NCBI RefSeq assembly: GCF_963259705.1
Contig: NC_081840.1
Location: 143,823,549 to 143,887,548 of the forward strand
Direction of reading: 5' to 3'
Length of the DNA stretch: 64,000 nucleotides
DNA from: Myotis daubentonii
Lineage: Eukaryota > Chordata > Mammalia > Chiroptera > Vespertilionidae
Part shown: one piece after another, positions 22,655-33,399 of the stretch
Numbering within the stretch: position 1 is the first letter of the stretch
Layout of the letters: every line of letters begins with the position of its first letter
Position numbers and translations under genes: made by a program
The notes under the pieces: model-generated
What the model was told of the DNA's origin: nothing
Seen by the model: only the letters and a program-made list of their open reading frames with translations
The model's database searches: none

Positions 22655-25016
22655 TTATTCTAATATCTCCCTGTATACCACATTAAGAGTAAAAACACTT
22701 TCAGAGTGCTTGACTAATTTCCCTTGGGATAAAGTATTTACAACTTTAACGTTAACATCACACGCTCTTCAAACTCGAGAGAAAGCAACATATAATTGAC
22801 CATGTACGAAAACGGGTTCAGGTAGGAATATTCCTACTCTGTCTAGAGTTTGTCCTTGTGGTTTATTAATAGTCATCGCAAATGCTGGCATCACGGGAAA
22901 CTATCGTTGAATTAATTTAAATGGGAGACCAGTGTCAGATGGGGACAAATCAATTCTTGGAATCAGAACAACCTCACCCTCTGCAGATCCTGTTAATACT
23001 TCAGCTTCGATAATATTAGGTAGTGATCTTTTGATAATAAATCTGGTACCATTACAAAGACCCCATTTACTACTGAGATTTCTCAATAGCATGATGATTG
23101 CACACACTTTCAATTTTAATTTATGACACGGCATTCCTGAAGGAGTAATACTATTAAGAAATTTGATGGGTAAATTTTCCTTTTCAGCATCATCTGTTGA
23201 ATCAATGGAATCATCGCTCAAATATGTTTGAAACTCTCCATCAAGTATATCCAAAATTTCTTCATTTAATTTTTGAATGTGCTCATTTTTTGGACAAAGA
23301 ATTGCAAGTTTAGATTTTTTTTTAATATTATCTATAGATATACTATTTCCAAAGGTGGCTTCAATAATAGATTTGTTACAAATCATTTCATGGGGGATGT
23401 CAATAATATCCGTTCCTAAATGAAAACTTCTATCAGGTTTGCCATTCCCAAGTTTTACTAACCATTCACTATAAGCAGAATCTTCTCTCATATTTGTTGT
23501 AAGAGACAACTTTCTGAAACATCCCCAAACACTGCAGTACTTTGAACTCGTTTGTACTATGGCCGATTGCATAGCATGTGGTACAATACTGAGACACTGT
23601 CAAAAATCCCCCCTGAGAAGGAGAACTTTCCCACCAAATGCAACATCCAAATTCATAATTTCTCTTAGTAATCTATCTATGGCGTTTATAGCATGACTGG
23701 ATGCCATGGTGCATTCATCAATAATGAGAAGTTGGGCCTTTTTAATGATTTTAGCAACTTCGCTCTTTATATCGAGTCTAGAAATTGAAGTTTCATTTAA
23801 TGGAATCAGTAATTTATATTGGGAATGAAAGGTTCTTCCACCAAGAAGTAAATTTGCAGCAATTCCTGTAGACGCTGTGGGTAAAACAGTACCACCATGA
23901 CCTCTAATATAATGTGTTGAAACTTTATACAGATATGTTTTTCCACTACCACCTGGACCATCGAAGAGAAAGCATTTGGGGTTTACAGTTTGATCTCCGA
24001 TGGCTGAAGTTATAGTCTGAAAGGCTGCCAACTGTTCATCATTCAGAGAATTTATCAAAACCTCTGCCTTTTGTTGCTCGTACAATTGATCACATGTATT
24101 TGCATTCGTTAATAAATGATAGTCCGGAAGTTTGAAATGTGAACATTTCATTCCATGCAATGTGACTACCTCTTGAACTTCGTTAAGGGCATGCGTTTCA
24201 CAGTTTACACAGGCACCTCCTGTTTGGTGTAATTTCCAACAGAAATCTTCAATAAAATGAGATTTATTCTCTTCCCATAATTTGTCTGCAGCAGAAGGAT
24301 ATCCAAACACACATATATATGCAAAAAGTTGCCGTAGTTGTTTGGGCATATTAAGGATGATTGCATTGTCAATCGTATCTTTCCAGATAGTGTCATCAAG
24401 TAATAATCCCCGGTGTTTAGCAGCTTCACGAAATGTATCATAAGTTACACCTCCTACAGTTCGCAGATCCTCAAAACTTACCGCACCTTTTACATGCAGA
24501 AGCAAAAGTCTAAGGTAATATCGTTCTGGTTCTCTTAAGCTCACAGTGACCAGTCTAATACTTTATTCCCACCCTTTCAGCGTTTTGTCCACAAAGAATT
24601 AGTAAACACATAATGCTGTGGGACCTCCCAATAATAATAATTACGTGCATCAGAGTCTTCTCTATTAAATAAGAACCAAGCCATCAAAGTCGAGTCATGC
24701 CTTTTAGCCCTATCTAAAACTTCAGCAAAATCATCTGCATGAAAATATAAATTCTGATCATTTGGCAAATGAATAGCTAATCTTGTGATTGCATGAGATT
24801 AGTCATGCATTCGAATTCCAAAAAGTCTCCAAACAGCCTCAGGAGCGCTCACATACCTGGAGTCAATGAAGTCCTGTACTTCGTCATGATTGATAATATT
24901 TTTATCAGAAATTTGAATATTTGCACAGTCGTGCCCTTTATAGATGTATTTAAATAGATACTTGACACTTCTAATTGATGCACAGACTTCAACATTTATA
25001 TGGTAACTAGAGGCCC
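22655..25016 (-). pseudogene. Helitron transposase, C-terminal part (Rep tail and Pif1-like helicase)
   Basis: The minus-strand frames join as HINVEVCAS..., a segment ending MHD then a stop (24799-24801), PNDQNLYFHADDFAEVLDRA, then the helicase. Helicase motifs visible are Walker A GPGGSGKTYLYK (about 23930-23961), Walker B LLIIDECTM (about 23700-23730), FGGKVLLLRGDF and, near the C-terminus, a [10 protein letters not shown] motif (about 22790). The enzyme would unwind DNA during rolling-circle transposition in the nucleus. Breaks include the stop at 24799, a break near 24545-24576, a stop after RGDF at about 23600 and stops near 22905 and 22775, so it cannot make a full protein. The final stop is at 22655-22657. 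Confidence 0.92.
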
Positions 25017-26656
25017 AGTGCACAAAAATTTGTGCACTCGGGGGGGGGGTACCTCAGCCCGGCCTGTGCCCTCTCACAGTCTGGGATCCCTCGGGAGATA
25101 ACAACCTGCTGGCTTAGGCCTGCTCCCGGGTGGCAGAGGGCAGGCCCAATCCCTAGGTGCAGCACCTGGTCAGGCTCAGAGCAGGGCCGATTGGGGAGTT
25201 GAGGCACCGCCCCCTGTCATGCACAGAGCAGGGCTGATCAGGAGGTTGCGATGCCAGCCTCAGTCACGCTCAGGGTAGGGCTGATTGGGGGGTTGGCGCA
25301 CCGCCCCCTGTCACACTCAAGGCAGGGTCTATGGGGAGATTGTGGCGCCACCCCCTGTCACGCACAGAGCAGGGCCAATCAGGGGGTTGGGATGCTGTCC
25401 CCTGTCACGCACAGAGCAGGGTCAATCAGGGGATTGAGGAGCTCCCCCCTGTCACGCACAGAGCAGGGCCCATCAGGGGGTTGAGGAGCTCCCCCCTGTC
25501 ACTCACAGAGTAGGGCCGAAAGGGGAGTTGGCGCACCGTCCCCTGTCACACACAGAGCAGGGTGGATCAGGGGGTTGGGGCGCCACCTTCTATCACCCAC
25601 AGAGCAGGGCCGATCAGGGGGTTGGGGCACCACCACTCTCACACTCAGGGCAGGGCCGATTGGGAGGTTATGGCTCTACCCCATCACACACACAGCAGGG
25701 CCCGTGGGGTGGGGGTGTTGGGCGCCACACCCTGTCACACACAGAGCCGCAGGGTGATCAGGGGGTTGGGGAGCTCCCCCCTATCAGGCACAGAGCAGGG
25801 CTGATCAGGGGTTTGGGGTGCCTTCCCCTGTCATGAACAGAGCAGGGATGATAGGGAGGATGTGGCCCCGCCCCCTGTCACACACAGAGCCGCAGGGCGA
25901 TCAGGAGGTTTGGGCGCTGCCCCCTGTCACGCTGATCCCGGTGCGGGGAGGCCTCCCAGCTCCGCTGATCCTGGTGCTGGGAGGCATATTACCCTTTTAC
26001 TATATAGAATAGAGGCCTGGTGAATGGGTGGGGGCCAGCTGGTTTGCCCTGAAGGGTGTCCTGGATCAGGGTGGGGGTCCCCACTGGGGTGCCTGGCCAG
26101 CCTGGATGAGGGGATGATGGCTGTTTGCAGCTGGTCACACACCCTTCAGGGTGGGGGTCCCCACTGGGGTGCCTGGCTAGTCTGGGTGAGGGGCCGAGGG
26201 CTGTTTTCAGGCTGGAACTGAAGCTCCCAACTGCTCCTTTTTTTCTTTTTCTTTTTCTTTTTTATTCTGGGTCAGCTTTAGCTCTGAGGCTTGGCTCCAG
26301 CTCTGAGGCCTCAGCTGCTGAAAACAGGTATCTGGTTTGTTTCCGTTCTATAATCGAAACTCTGTATCAACTCCAGCTCTGAGATCCCAGGTCTCTGAAA
26401 GCTGGTTTCTGGGGTTTTGTTTAGCTTCTATATTTGTTACAATGTTTTTTAAACTGCAAGCTCAGAGGCCGGCAAGGCAGGCGGGGAACGTTGCAGTCCT
26501 CTGTCACTGAAGCAAGCAAGCCTCATGTTCAGTTTAAGCTGCCTGGCTGCCGGCAGCCATCTTGGCTGGCATTTAATTTGCATATCGCCCTAATTAGCCA
26601 ATGGGAAGGGTAGCGGTCGTATGCCAATTACCATTTTTCTCTTTTATTAGATAGGA
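25017..26656 (-). mobile_element. Non-autonomous HeliBat inserted into the autonomous Helitron
   Basis: The minus-strand 5' end TCCTATCTAATAAAAGAGAA is at 26656 and the 3' hairpin and GGGCCTCTAG end at 25017. The host reading frame resumes cleanly on both sides between A and T, so the empty site is inferred exactly. It is a sibling of 13115-14779 with the same 48-bp and 80-bp tandem repeats. The run of eight or nine G near 25041 lies just inside the 3' hairpin. Confidence 0.96.
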
Positions 26657-27110
26657 TTATACTTGAGGCACAAATACGGGTTATAAGGGGGACAATCGAA
26701 GTATTATCGACAATTTTATTTCCAATAGAAATGGTGCTACCAGATCTTCGTTTGTATTTGGGATATCCATCAATATTTCCAATGGTCGCATTTTGAAATT
26801 CTTTTGGATATCCCTTTGAACATTTCCCATTTTCCATACATGGACTACTTGGATTTTTCATTCCACATGGTCCACGTACCATATTTGTTTTTATAATTTG
26901 AAAAAGTCGAGGACACCGGTTCTCATCTGGAATTTCTGCCTTAACTATACGGTCAATGTCATCTTCTGAATGTAATTTGGACTCATTTTCTAATATCAAT
27001 AATATGTGAGCGTGAGGCAGTCCGCGTTTCTGAAATTCAATGACATGAATCTTAGCTATTACTTTGCCAAATAAGTGGAATTTACAGATATCATTTAAAA
27101 GAGCGTTCAG
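26657..27110 (-). pseudogene. Helitron Rep domain fragment with HUH motif
   Basis: The minus strand encodes LNALLNDICKFHLFGKVIAK, then HVIEFQKRGLPHAHILLI, in which H-A-H is the metal-binding HUH motif of the rolling-circle nuclease. It continues to the YPKYKRRSGS region and IVPLITRICASSI just before the inserted Helitron. This stretch has one probable frameshift near 26690 but is otherwise open. HUH Reps nick one strand and stay covalently joined through tyrosine. The catalytic tyrosine segment (KYLFKYIYKG) lies beyond the inserted Helitron at about 24950. Confidence 0.9.
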
Positions 27111-29033
27111 AGGAGAACCAAGATGGCGGCATAGGTTAACGCCGGAGTTTGCTGCTTTGAACAACTACTTCAAAAGTGAAACTAAAACACGGAACGGACA
27201 TCACCCAGAACCACAGGAACGCTGGCTGAGTGAAGTCCTACAACTAGGAGGAAAGAGAAACGCATACGGACACTCAGAGGAGGCGCAGTGCTGAAGTCAA
27301 ATTCTGAGGTGCGGAGTGTGCGGAGCGGGCTGGCGGCGGAGGGCGCGGTTGGCGTTTTCAATCGGGAGGGAGTCGCAGACTCTGAGCTCCAGATCCGGGC
27401 GAGTCTTTAGGGACCCAGACTCAAACGGGAGAAGCGGGACTGTCTGGCTTCGGTCAGAGCGAGTGCAGCTTTCTCTCCGAGCTTTGCTGCAGGTGCTGGG
27501 ACTCAGAGAGGCAGAGCCCCTGGGGACAGGACTGAGAGCCGCCATAACTGCTCTCTCTGGCCCACCCTGTTGATCCTGTGCGACCTGCCCTGCCCACGCC
27601 CTGCACAGAGGCATTTGCCGGATAGCCTCAGGCAAAGGCTAGATTAGCACCTCCCTAGAGGACAGAAGTTCTCTCACTGCTGACACAGCTGATTCTCATA
27701 GCCACTTGGCCTGGAGGTCAAACCCTCCCTGGAATTTGCTACAACAATCAAGATTTATCTATAAGACTTCGAACAAAGACCACTACGGGGTGCACCAAGG
27801 AAGCATAACAAAATGCGGAGACAAAGAAATAGGACAAAATTGTCAATGGAAGAAATAGAGTTCAGAACCACACTTTTAAGATCTCTCAAGAACTGTTTAG
27901 AAGCTGCCGATAAACTTAATGAGATCTACACGAAAACTAATAAGACCCTCGATCTTATATTGGGGAAACAACTAGAAATTAAGCACACACGGACTGAAAT
28001 AACGAATATTATACAGACGCCCGACAGCAGACCAGAGGAGCGCAAGAATCAAGTCAATGATTTGAAATGCGAGGAAGCAAAAAACATCCAACCGGAAAAG
28101 CAAAATGAAAAAAGAATCCAAAAATGCGAGGATAGTGTAAGGAGCCTCTGGGACAGCTTCAAGCGTACCAACATCAGAATTATAGGGGTGCCAGAAGATG
28201 AGAGAGAGCAAGATATTGAAAACCTATTTGAAGAAATAATGACAGAAAACTTCCCCCACCTGGTGAAAGAAATAGACTTACAGGTCCAGGAAGCGCAGAG
28301 AACCCCAAACAAAAGGAATCCAAAGAGGACCACACCAAGACACATCATCATTAAAATGCCAAGAGCAAAAGATAAAGAGAGAATCTTAAAAACAGCAAGA
28401 GAAAGAAACTCAGTTACCTACAAGGGAATACCCATACGACTGTCAGCTGATTTCTCAACAGAAACTTTGCAGGCCAGAAGGGAGTGGCAAGAAATATTCA
28501 AAGTGATGAATACCAAGAACCTACAACCAAGATTACTTTATCCAGCAAAGCTATCATTCAGAATTGAAGGTCAGATAAAGAGCTTCACAGATAAGGAAAA
28601 GCTAAAGGAGTTCATCACCACCAAACCAGGATTATATGAAATGCTGAAAGGTATCCTTTAAGAAGAGGAAGAGGAAGAAAAAGGTAAAGATACAAATTAT
28701 GAACAACAAATATGCATCTATCAACAAGTGAATCTAAGAATCAAGTGAATAAATAATCTGATGAAAAGAATGAACTGTTGATTATAATAGAATCAGGGAC
28801 ATAGAAAGGGAATGGACTGACTATTCTTGGGGGGGAAAGGGGTGTGGGAGATGTGGGAAGAGACTGGACAAAAATCGTGCACCTATGGATGAGGACAGTG
28901 GGTGGGGAGTGAGGGCGGAGGGTGGGGCGGGAACTGGGAGGAGGGGAGTTATGGGGGGGAAAAAAAGGGAACAAATGTAATAATCTGAACAATAAAGATT
29001 TAATTAAAAAAAATTTAAAAAAAATAAATAAAT
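27111..29033 (+). mobile_element. Full-length HAL1 (half-L1) retrotransposon
   Basis: It starts AGGAGAACCAAGATGGCGGC, typical of a mammalian L1 5' UTR, has one open frame (ORF1, 27813-28661) and passes straight into a 3' UTR and AATAAAGATTTAATT A-rich tail with no ORF2. It is flanked by a perfect 14-bp target duplication (AAAAGAGCGTTCAG at 27097-27110 and 29034-29047) at an L1-endonuclease-type TTTT/AA site. The structure is that of HAL1 elements, which rely on L1 ORF2 in trans. Intact ends, duplication and ORF1 suggest a young insertion. An ORF2-deleted L1 copy is the alternative, but clean 3' UTR continuity favours HAL1. Confidence 0.9.
27813..28661 (+). CDS. HAL1/L1 ORF1p RNA-binding chaperone, intact
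   Basis: A 282-residue open frame from ATG (MRRQRNRTKLSMEEIEF) to a stop. Residues about 15-110 form a charged coiled coil (trimerisation region in ORF1p). Residues about 115-190 hold the RRM-like domain (SFKRTNIRIIGVPEDERE). The C-terminal domain has PRHIIIKMPRAKDKERILK, YKGIPIRLSADFS and LQPRLLYPAKLSFRIEG, all landmarks of L1 ORF1p. Human L1 ORF1p is about 338 residues, so the N-terminus and coil are shorter. ORF1p binds retrotransposon RNA in trimers to form ribonucleoprotein. No ORF2 follows. Confidence 0.93.
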   Translation: MRRQRNRTKLSMEEIEFRTTLLRSLKNCLEAADKLNEIYTKTNKTLDLILGKQLEIKHTRTEITNIIQTPDSRPEERKNQVNDLKCEEAKNIQPEKQNEKRIQKCEDSVRSLWDSFKRTNIRIIGVPEDEREQDIENLFEEIMTENFPHLVKEIDLQVQEAQRTPNKRNPKRTTPRHIIIKMPRAKDKERILKTARERNSVTYKGIPIRLSADFSTETLQARREWQEIFKVMNTKNLQPRLLYPAKLSFRIEGQIKSFTDKEKLKEFITTKPGLYEMLKGIL

Positions 29034-29047
29034 AAAAGAGCGTTCAG

Positions 29048-29199
29048 CTAAATATTAAAAACTCTGGCTACCAAGTCAGGTCTGTTTTCAACTTTTTGCC
29101 AGCGTTGTAAATTGTTTGTAATATCTGCCCATTTGGGGTTGCATGTCATGGTTATAAATAAATCAGGCTTACCATACTTCGTTACAACTGCCATAGCAT
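29048..29199 (-). pseudogene. Helitron transposase fragment between HAL1 and ERV insertions
   Basis: The minus strand reads DAMAVVTKYGKPDLFITMTC, then NPKWADITNNLQRWQ and VARVFNI, which leads directly into the Rep segment across the HAL1 insertion. It is open but isolated. Confidence 0.9.
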
Positions 29200-29945
29200 C
29201 CCCCTTTTTTTATTTTTTAAAAGCAAGCATTAAAAAGAAAAACCTCAAATGCTCTCTTATATCCATTTTAAGAGTAGGATTGGCGCTTTCCGCTATTACC
29301 TGAGTTCTGATCTATCATCCCAGGGAGAGCTTGCCAATCCTGCACTTTCCCAGGGTAGAAAGGCTGCAGTGGGGTTAAGGATAAGGCTCCTTGGGCCTAC
29401 CTTCTCCCATGCCATTACATTTACCTTTCCTTCCTCAGAAAAGCATGGAAATACTTCTTGTATAAAACGTTCTGTCTGACTGGGAGTAACCTTAATTCCT
29501 CTGCTAGCAAGCACATATGTTAAAAGATCAATACAGAGTCTTTTTTCTTTAGACTCAGTATGGCACATCTTCTTAATCTAAAGATCAATACAGAGTCTTC
29601 TTTCTTTGGACTCAGTATGGCACATCTTCTCAATCTAAGGATCAATACAGAGTCTTCTTTCTTTGGACTCAGTATGGCACATCTTCTCAATCTAAGTTCT
29701 GTACTATCCACCTTCTTACCCTACTTATCCTCTATAGGGGGGTCTGTAGCACCCTGGTGGAGTCCTATCCGTCCCGAGTGTGGGGGTTCTCAATGGGGGG
29801 GGGCTTACCTAGGGGAATCCTGTTCCAGGGGTTCCCAAAGGTGTGGACGGAGTCGGCGAAGACTATCCACCCTCTTCCTATGGTGGAGTCCTATCCGTCC
29901 CGAGTGCGGGGCGCTTACCTAGGGGAACCCTGTTCGGGCGCCATA
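29200..29945 (-). mobile_element. ERV2 leader, primer-binding site and start of gag (truncated)
   Basis: Two bases from the LTR, TGGCGCCCGAACAGGG (minus strand, 29928-29943) is a 16-base tRNA-Lys3 primer-binding site. The following leader contains a partial duplication of itself (29745-29830 and 29880-29940) and a 57-bp unit repeated three times (29527-29697). An open stretch at 29296-29568 resembles the beta-retroviral matrix start of gag. Viral sequence stops near 29200 where Helitron resumes. The rest of gag, pol, env and the 3' LTR are absent, so the provirus is defective. Confidence 0.85.
29527..29697 (-). repeat. 57-bp tandem repeat, three copies
   Basis: The phrase gatcaatacagagtcttctt recurs at 29527, 29584 and 29641, with near identity between units. 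It lies at the leader/gag junction of the ERV2. Confidence 0.9.
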
Positions 29946-30751
29946 TGCCGGGGTCCAACCCCAGCAGGTCCAGGGGTCCCCAAAGGTGTGGACGGAGTTG
30001 GCGAAGAAGGAATGACACAGAGACAGTGTTCCGTTGATCAGCAGCCTAGCCAGGATCTCCAGCCAAGTCCTGGTCTGGATCTCCAGAGAGGTTCTGGTTA
30101 GGATCTCCAGCCAGGTTCTGTCCAGGTTCTCCAGGCAGGTCCAGTCACCAGGTTCTAGTCAGGCTCTCCTGCCAATCTCCGCAGTCAGGTTCAGTCCAGG
30201 ATCCCCTGCCATGCTCTCTCGCCAGGCTCCGCCTCCAGGCTCCGAGGCCAGTCCCTGTCCAGGATCCTCCGGCATGCTCTCGCCAGCGAAGTTCTTCTGT
30301 CTCTAGGCTCTGTGTAGGTTCTGTCTTCTTGATTCTGTTCTAAGTTCTGTCTCCTGAGATCTGTGTTCTGAGTTCTGTCTTCTGAATTCTGTGTTCTAAG
30401 TTCTGTGTGTTTCTGTCTTGTTACAACTGTATTTATACCAGTTGATTCAATCCTATCAATCTCTATTACAAAGGTTAGGGCATTTCTTATCTCCATTCCA
30501 GGGAGAAAAGATTATGTAGTTTAAGCATGATTGTTCGTAGTTAAAGGGATTAATTACCCGCCTGGCACTTAGTTGAGGGGTTTTATTCCCTCCCTAACTT
30601 CAGGGGAAAATCCCTACCTGGGGATTCAACCTTTCTCGGAGAGGTGACCTTGGTTAAAACACAGCGCCAAGAAGGTGAGCAAACATATTAAGAACCGTAT
30701 GCCATATATGCCAGGTCCCTTGAAACAGCAAGGATGGACCGGCTCCCGGCA
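29946..30751 (-). mobile_element. ERV2 5' LTR
   Basis: An 806-bp LTR with TGCCGGGAGCC at 30751 and CCCCGGCA at 29946, the reverse complement of the solo LTR at 3754-4571 with small differences. The insertion point is just after the codons for MQQ of the Helitron protein. The 6-bp duplication cannot be checked because the other end is deleted. Confidence 0.92.
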
Positions 30752-32144
30752 GCTGCTGCATATTTCTGGGACTACCCTCAAAAGATGATGGAAGTATTAT
30801 CATTTTACCAATCGGCACATTGTCATTTTCAGATCTAGATTTGAGATAATCCATCAAACCACTATATTTTTCAACTCTCAACTTAGATTGGTTTGCTTTG
30901 ATGAAATTTATCCGATTGGACTCCATTTTTGAATACGAATCCACAATAAACTGTTGAGTTAATTTTCCTGCATTTAAAATAGGATTGAACGTGTCCTTCA
31001 CAGAGAGATGAAATCCGTAATACTGCATTTGGGTGACTCGTGTCCTTACATTTTGTCTAGTATTATTGTCGACTACACTGTTGTCTCTGAGTCTTAATGC
31101 AATATCTGTTCCCCAGGCTTTTTCACCATGTGGGAAAAGAATAGGATATATCATTGCATCTAATGTAGGAAACAGGATATTGATTTGTTTCATTTTAGTG
31201 GCACTTGGATTATTAGATTCTGGTTTACAATGAATGAGCAAGTCCCTTTCAAAAGGAGGTTCTCCATCTTCGTTTCTGAATATGACAGCAACCTCAGTTA
31301 CACGGGGAGAAATATATCTACCTGGGTCACTGTTACGATCACATTTAATTGCCATTGTTACCTCTGTGGGAGCAATACCTTTTGCTGCTGCTTCAGATTG
31401 GGCTTCCTTTTCTACCTCAGTAGCATCTTGTATGATTTTGTTAATTCATTTATTTCATGCATGAGGTTGTTGATGTTGATCATGAGTCTTTCTGAGCAGC
31501 CCTGGTTTTCTGGCATTGCTAGTCTTTTACTTGTAGCTTCGGCTGTATCCAAAATATAGAGTTGAGCAAACTTCCGAGAAACACCATCTGAAGGGTGTAA
31601 AGTTCCAGTACGGTGATAAACTTGTCTGTGTATTCTAAAACAGTATGGCCCATATCCTGATGGTGATGCAATATCAGCACCCATGGAAGCAAAAGCAAAA
31701 GAACTACTTATGGATCGAATATTTCCCATGAAATTTTTACTGTCAGAATCTTTTGTCATTAATCTTTTTAAATATGCCGGGTAATCTGGAAAATGTATAT
31801 CATTTGGACAGACTTTCCCTTTCTATAACATCGAGTAAATTTCCCATCGGATGGTTTTTCATCGGAGAAATTTAGGGATAGGCAAAATTCACATCGAACT
31901 GTCATTCCACCACAACTATGTTCGAGGATTGCATCCTCATGTACTCCATTTTTGCTGAGAAGGCAGTTCAGTTCCTACCGGTATTGGTAGTACTTGTTGA
32001 TGACTGTTCTCTAGACATATTTTGTCGTCGCCACCGCCTTCTTTCCCTTTCAAAGGCACGTTGGTCTTTAGACATTTTCTGTCGATAACACCGGCACTTT
32101 TCGGCTACAGAGCTAGCTTGTATCAACCGTTTCTCTTTAGACAT
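30752..32144 (-). pseudogene. Helitron transposase, N-terminal part (Helitron_like_N)
   Basis: The minus strand starts at ATG 32142-32144 with MSKEKRLIQASSVAEKCRCY and Arg-rich repeats (FERERRRWRRQN). It is broken at about 31972 by a small duplication that shifts frame, shifts again near 31815, then reads FMGNIRSISSSFAFASMGA, through a further break near 31400, to AIKCDRNSDPGRYISPRV and ends at the ERV insertion after SPRNMQQ. This is the conserved region before Rep in HeliBat-type proteins. Cysteines near 31880-31905 (SCGGMTVRCEFC) suggest a zinc-binding site. Frameshifts make it non-functional. Confidence 0.9.
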
Positions 32145-32339
32145 TGTCCTACCTGTCTACTGACACGGTCTGAGATGCAGGAGAATGAGAGTCCTGCCTG
32201 TCAGGCCACTGAGAGCTGTGTGACTAACGGCTGATTCTGGATGATTCTGTGGGAGTGGGACTTCCTCCTCCATGCTGTCACTTTCCACAGCTGTGATGAG
32301 GAAGCTGGGGTGACAGAGAGCCACACTGTCCCCGGAAGC

Positions 32340-33150
32340 CTGGGTCAAACACTGGAGGGCCGGTTGGGGCTGTGACTGCTGGTGAACTGCAGCCAACCCG
32401 GATCTCCCGCAGGAGGGCCAGTTGGGGGTGTGACTGCTGACCACCGCTGCAGTCGCCCCACCAGCCCCGATTCCCAGCGGGAGGGCCGGTTGGGGGCGTG
32501 AATGCTGGCGGACCTCTGCAGTCGCCCCACCAGCCCCGATCTCCTGCGGGAGGGCCAGTTGAGGGCGTGACTGATGGTGAACCTCTGCAGTCACCCCACC
32601 AGCCCGGATCTCCCGCAGGAGGGCCATTTGGGAGCGTGACTGCTGCCCACCGCTGTGGTCGCCCCACCAGCCCTGATTCCCGGCGGGAGAGCTGGTTGGG
32701 GGCATGACTGTGGGCGGACCGCTGCAGTTGCCCCACCAGCCTGGATCTCCCACAGGAGGGCCAGTTGGGGGTGTGACTGATGGTGAACCTCTGCAGTCGC
32801 CCCACCAGCCCGGATCTCCCGTGGAAGGGCCAGTTGGGAGCGTGACTGCTGGCCACTGCTGCATCGCCCCACCAGCCCTGATTCCCGGCAGGAGAGCCGG
32901 TTGGGGGCGTGACTGTGGGTGGACCGCTGCAGTTGCCCCACCAGCCTGGATCTCCCACAGGAGGGCCAGTTGGGGGCGTGACTGCTGGCCACTGCTGCGG
33001 TTGCCCCACCAGCTCTGATTCCCGTGGGAGAGCCGGTTGGGGGCGTGACTGCTGGTGGACCGCTGCAGTGGCGCCTGCCAGTGCCGGATCTCCCGCGGGA
33101 GAGCCGTTTGGGGGCTTGGCCAGAGGTGGACCGCTGCGGTCATGCCCGCC
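32340..33150 (-). repeat. 69-bp minisatellite in Helitron 5' region
   Basis: The phrase gccccaccagcc recurs at 32454, 32523, 32592, 32660, 32729, 32798, 32865, 32934 and 33002, a step of 67-69 bp over about 11 units. Because 69 is 23 codons, long open frames run across it on both strands (up to 337 residues). These are repeat artefacts, rich in Gly/Pro/Trp. Confidence 0.93.
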
Positions 33151-33399
33151 AGCCCTGGGTCGGGTTGCACACGGGTCGCCCGCTATTCGGGTCACAGATA
33201 GCAGGCCCGGATGGCGGAGGGGCAAGCAGGATGGCGCTGTCCCATCCTGCCTGCAGTATGCAAATTAGCCGCCATCTTTGTTAGCGGTTAATCCCATCTT
33301 AGTTGGCAGTTAATTTGCATATCACCCTGATTAGCCAATGGGAAGGGTAGCGAAGTTACGGTTAATTACCATGTTTGTCTATTATTAGATAGGATGATA

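Larger units (their letters stand above)
22412..33394 (-). mobile_element. Autonomous HeliBat-type Helitron, broken and multiply nested
   Basis: The 5' end TCCTATCTAATAATAGACAA is at 33394 and the 3' hairpin plus CCGGGCCACTAG ends at 22412. Host T at 33395 and host A at 22411 (plus-strand reading) fit A^T insertion into an older L1. It encodes the Rep (HUH)-helicase protein in pieces on the minus strand. Three later insertions account for about 5 kb: an ERV2 fragment (about 29200-30751), HAL1 (27111-29033) and a non-autonomous Helitron (25017-26656). Removing them leaves about 5.8 kb. The coding region carries several frameshifts and stops, so the copy is dead. Its 5' non-coding region contains a 69-bp minisatellite. 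Confidence 0.95.

Noticed and set aside
32157..33225. Overlapping 337- and 315-residue open frames
   Set aside because: They run across a 69-bp minisatellite (23 codons per unit), are open on both strands and have repetitive Gly/Pro/Trp-rich content.
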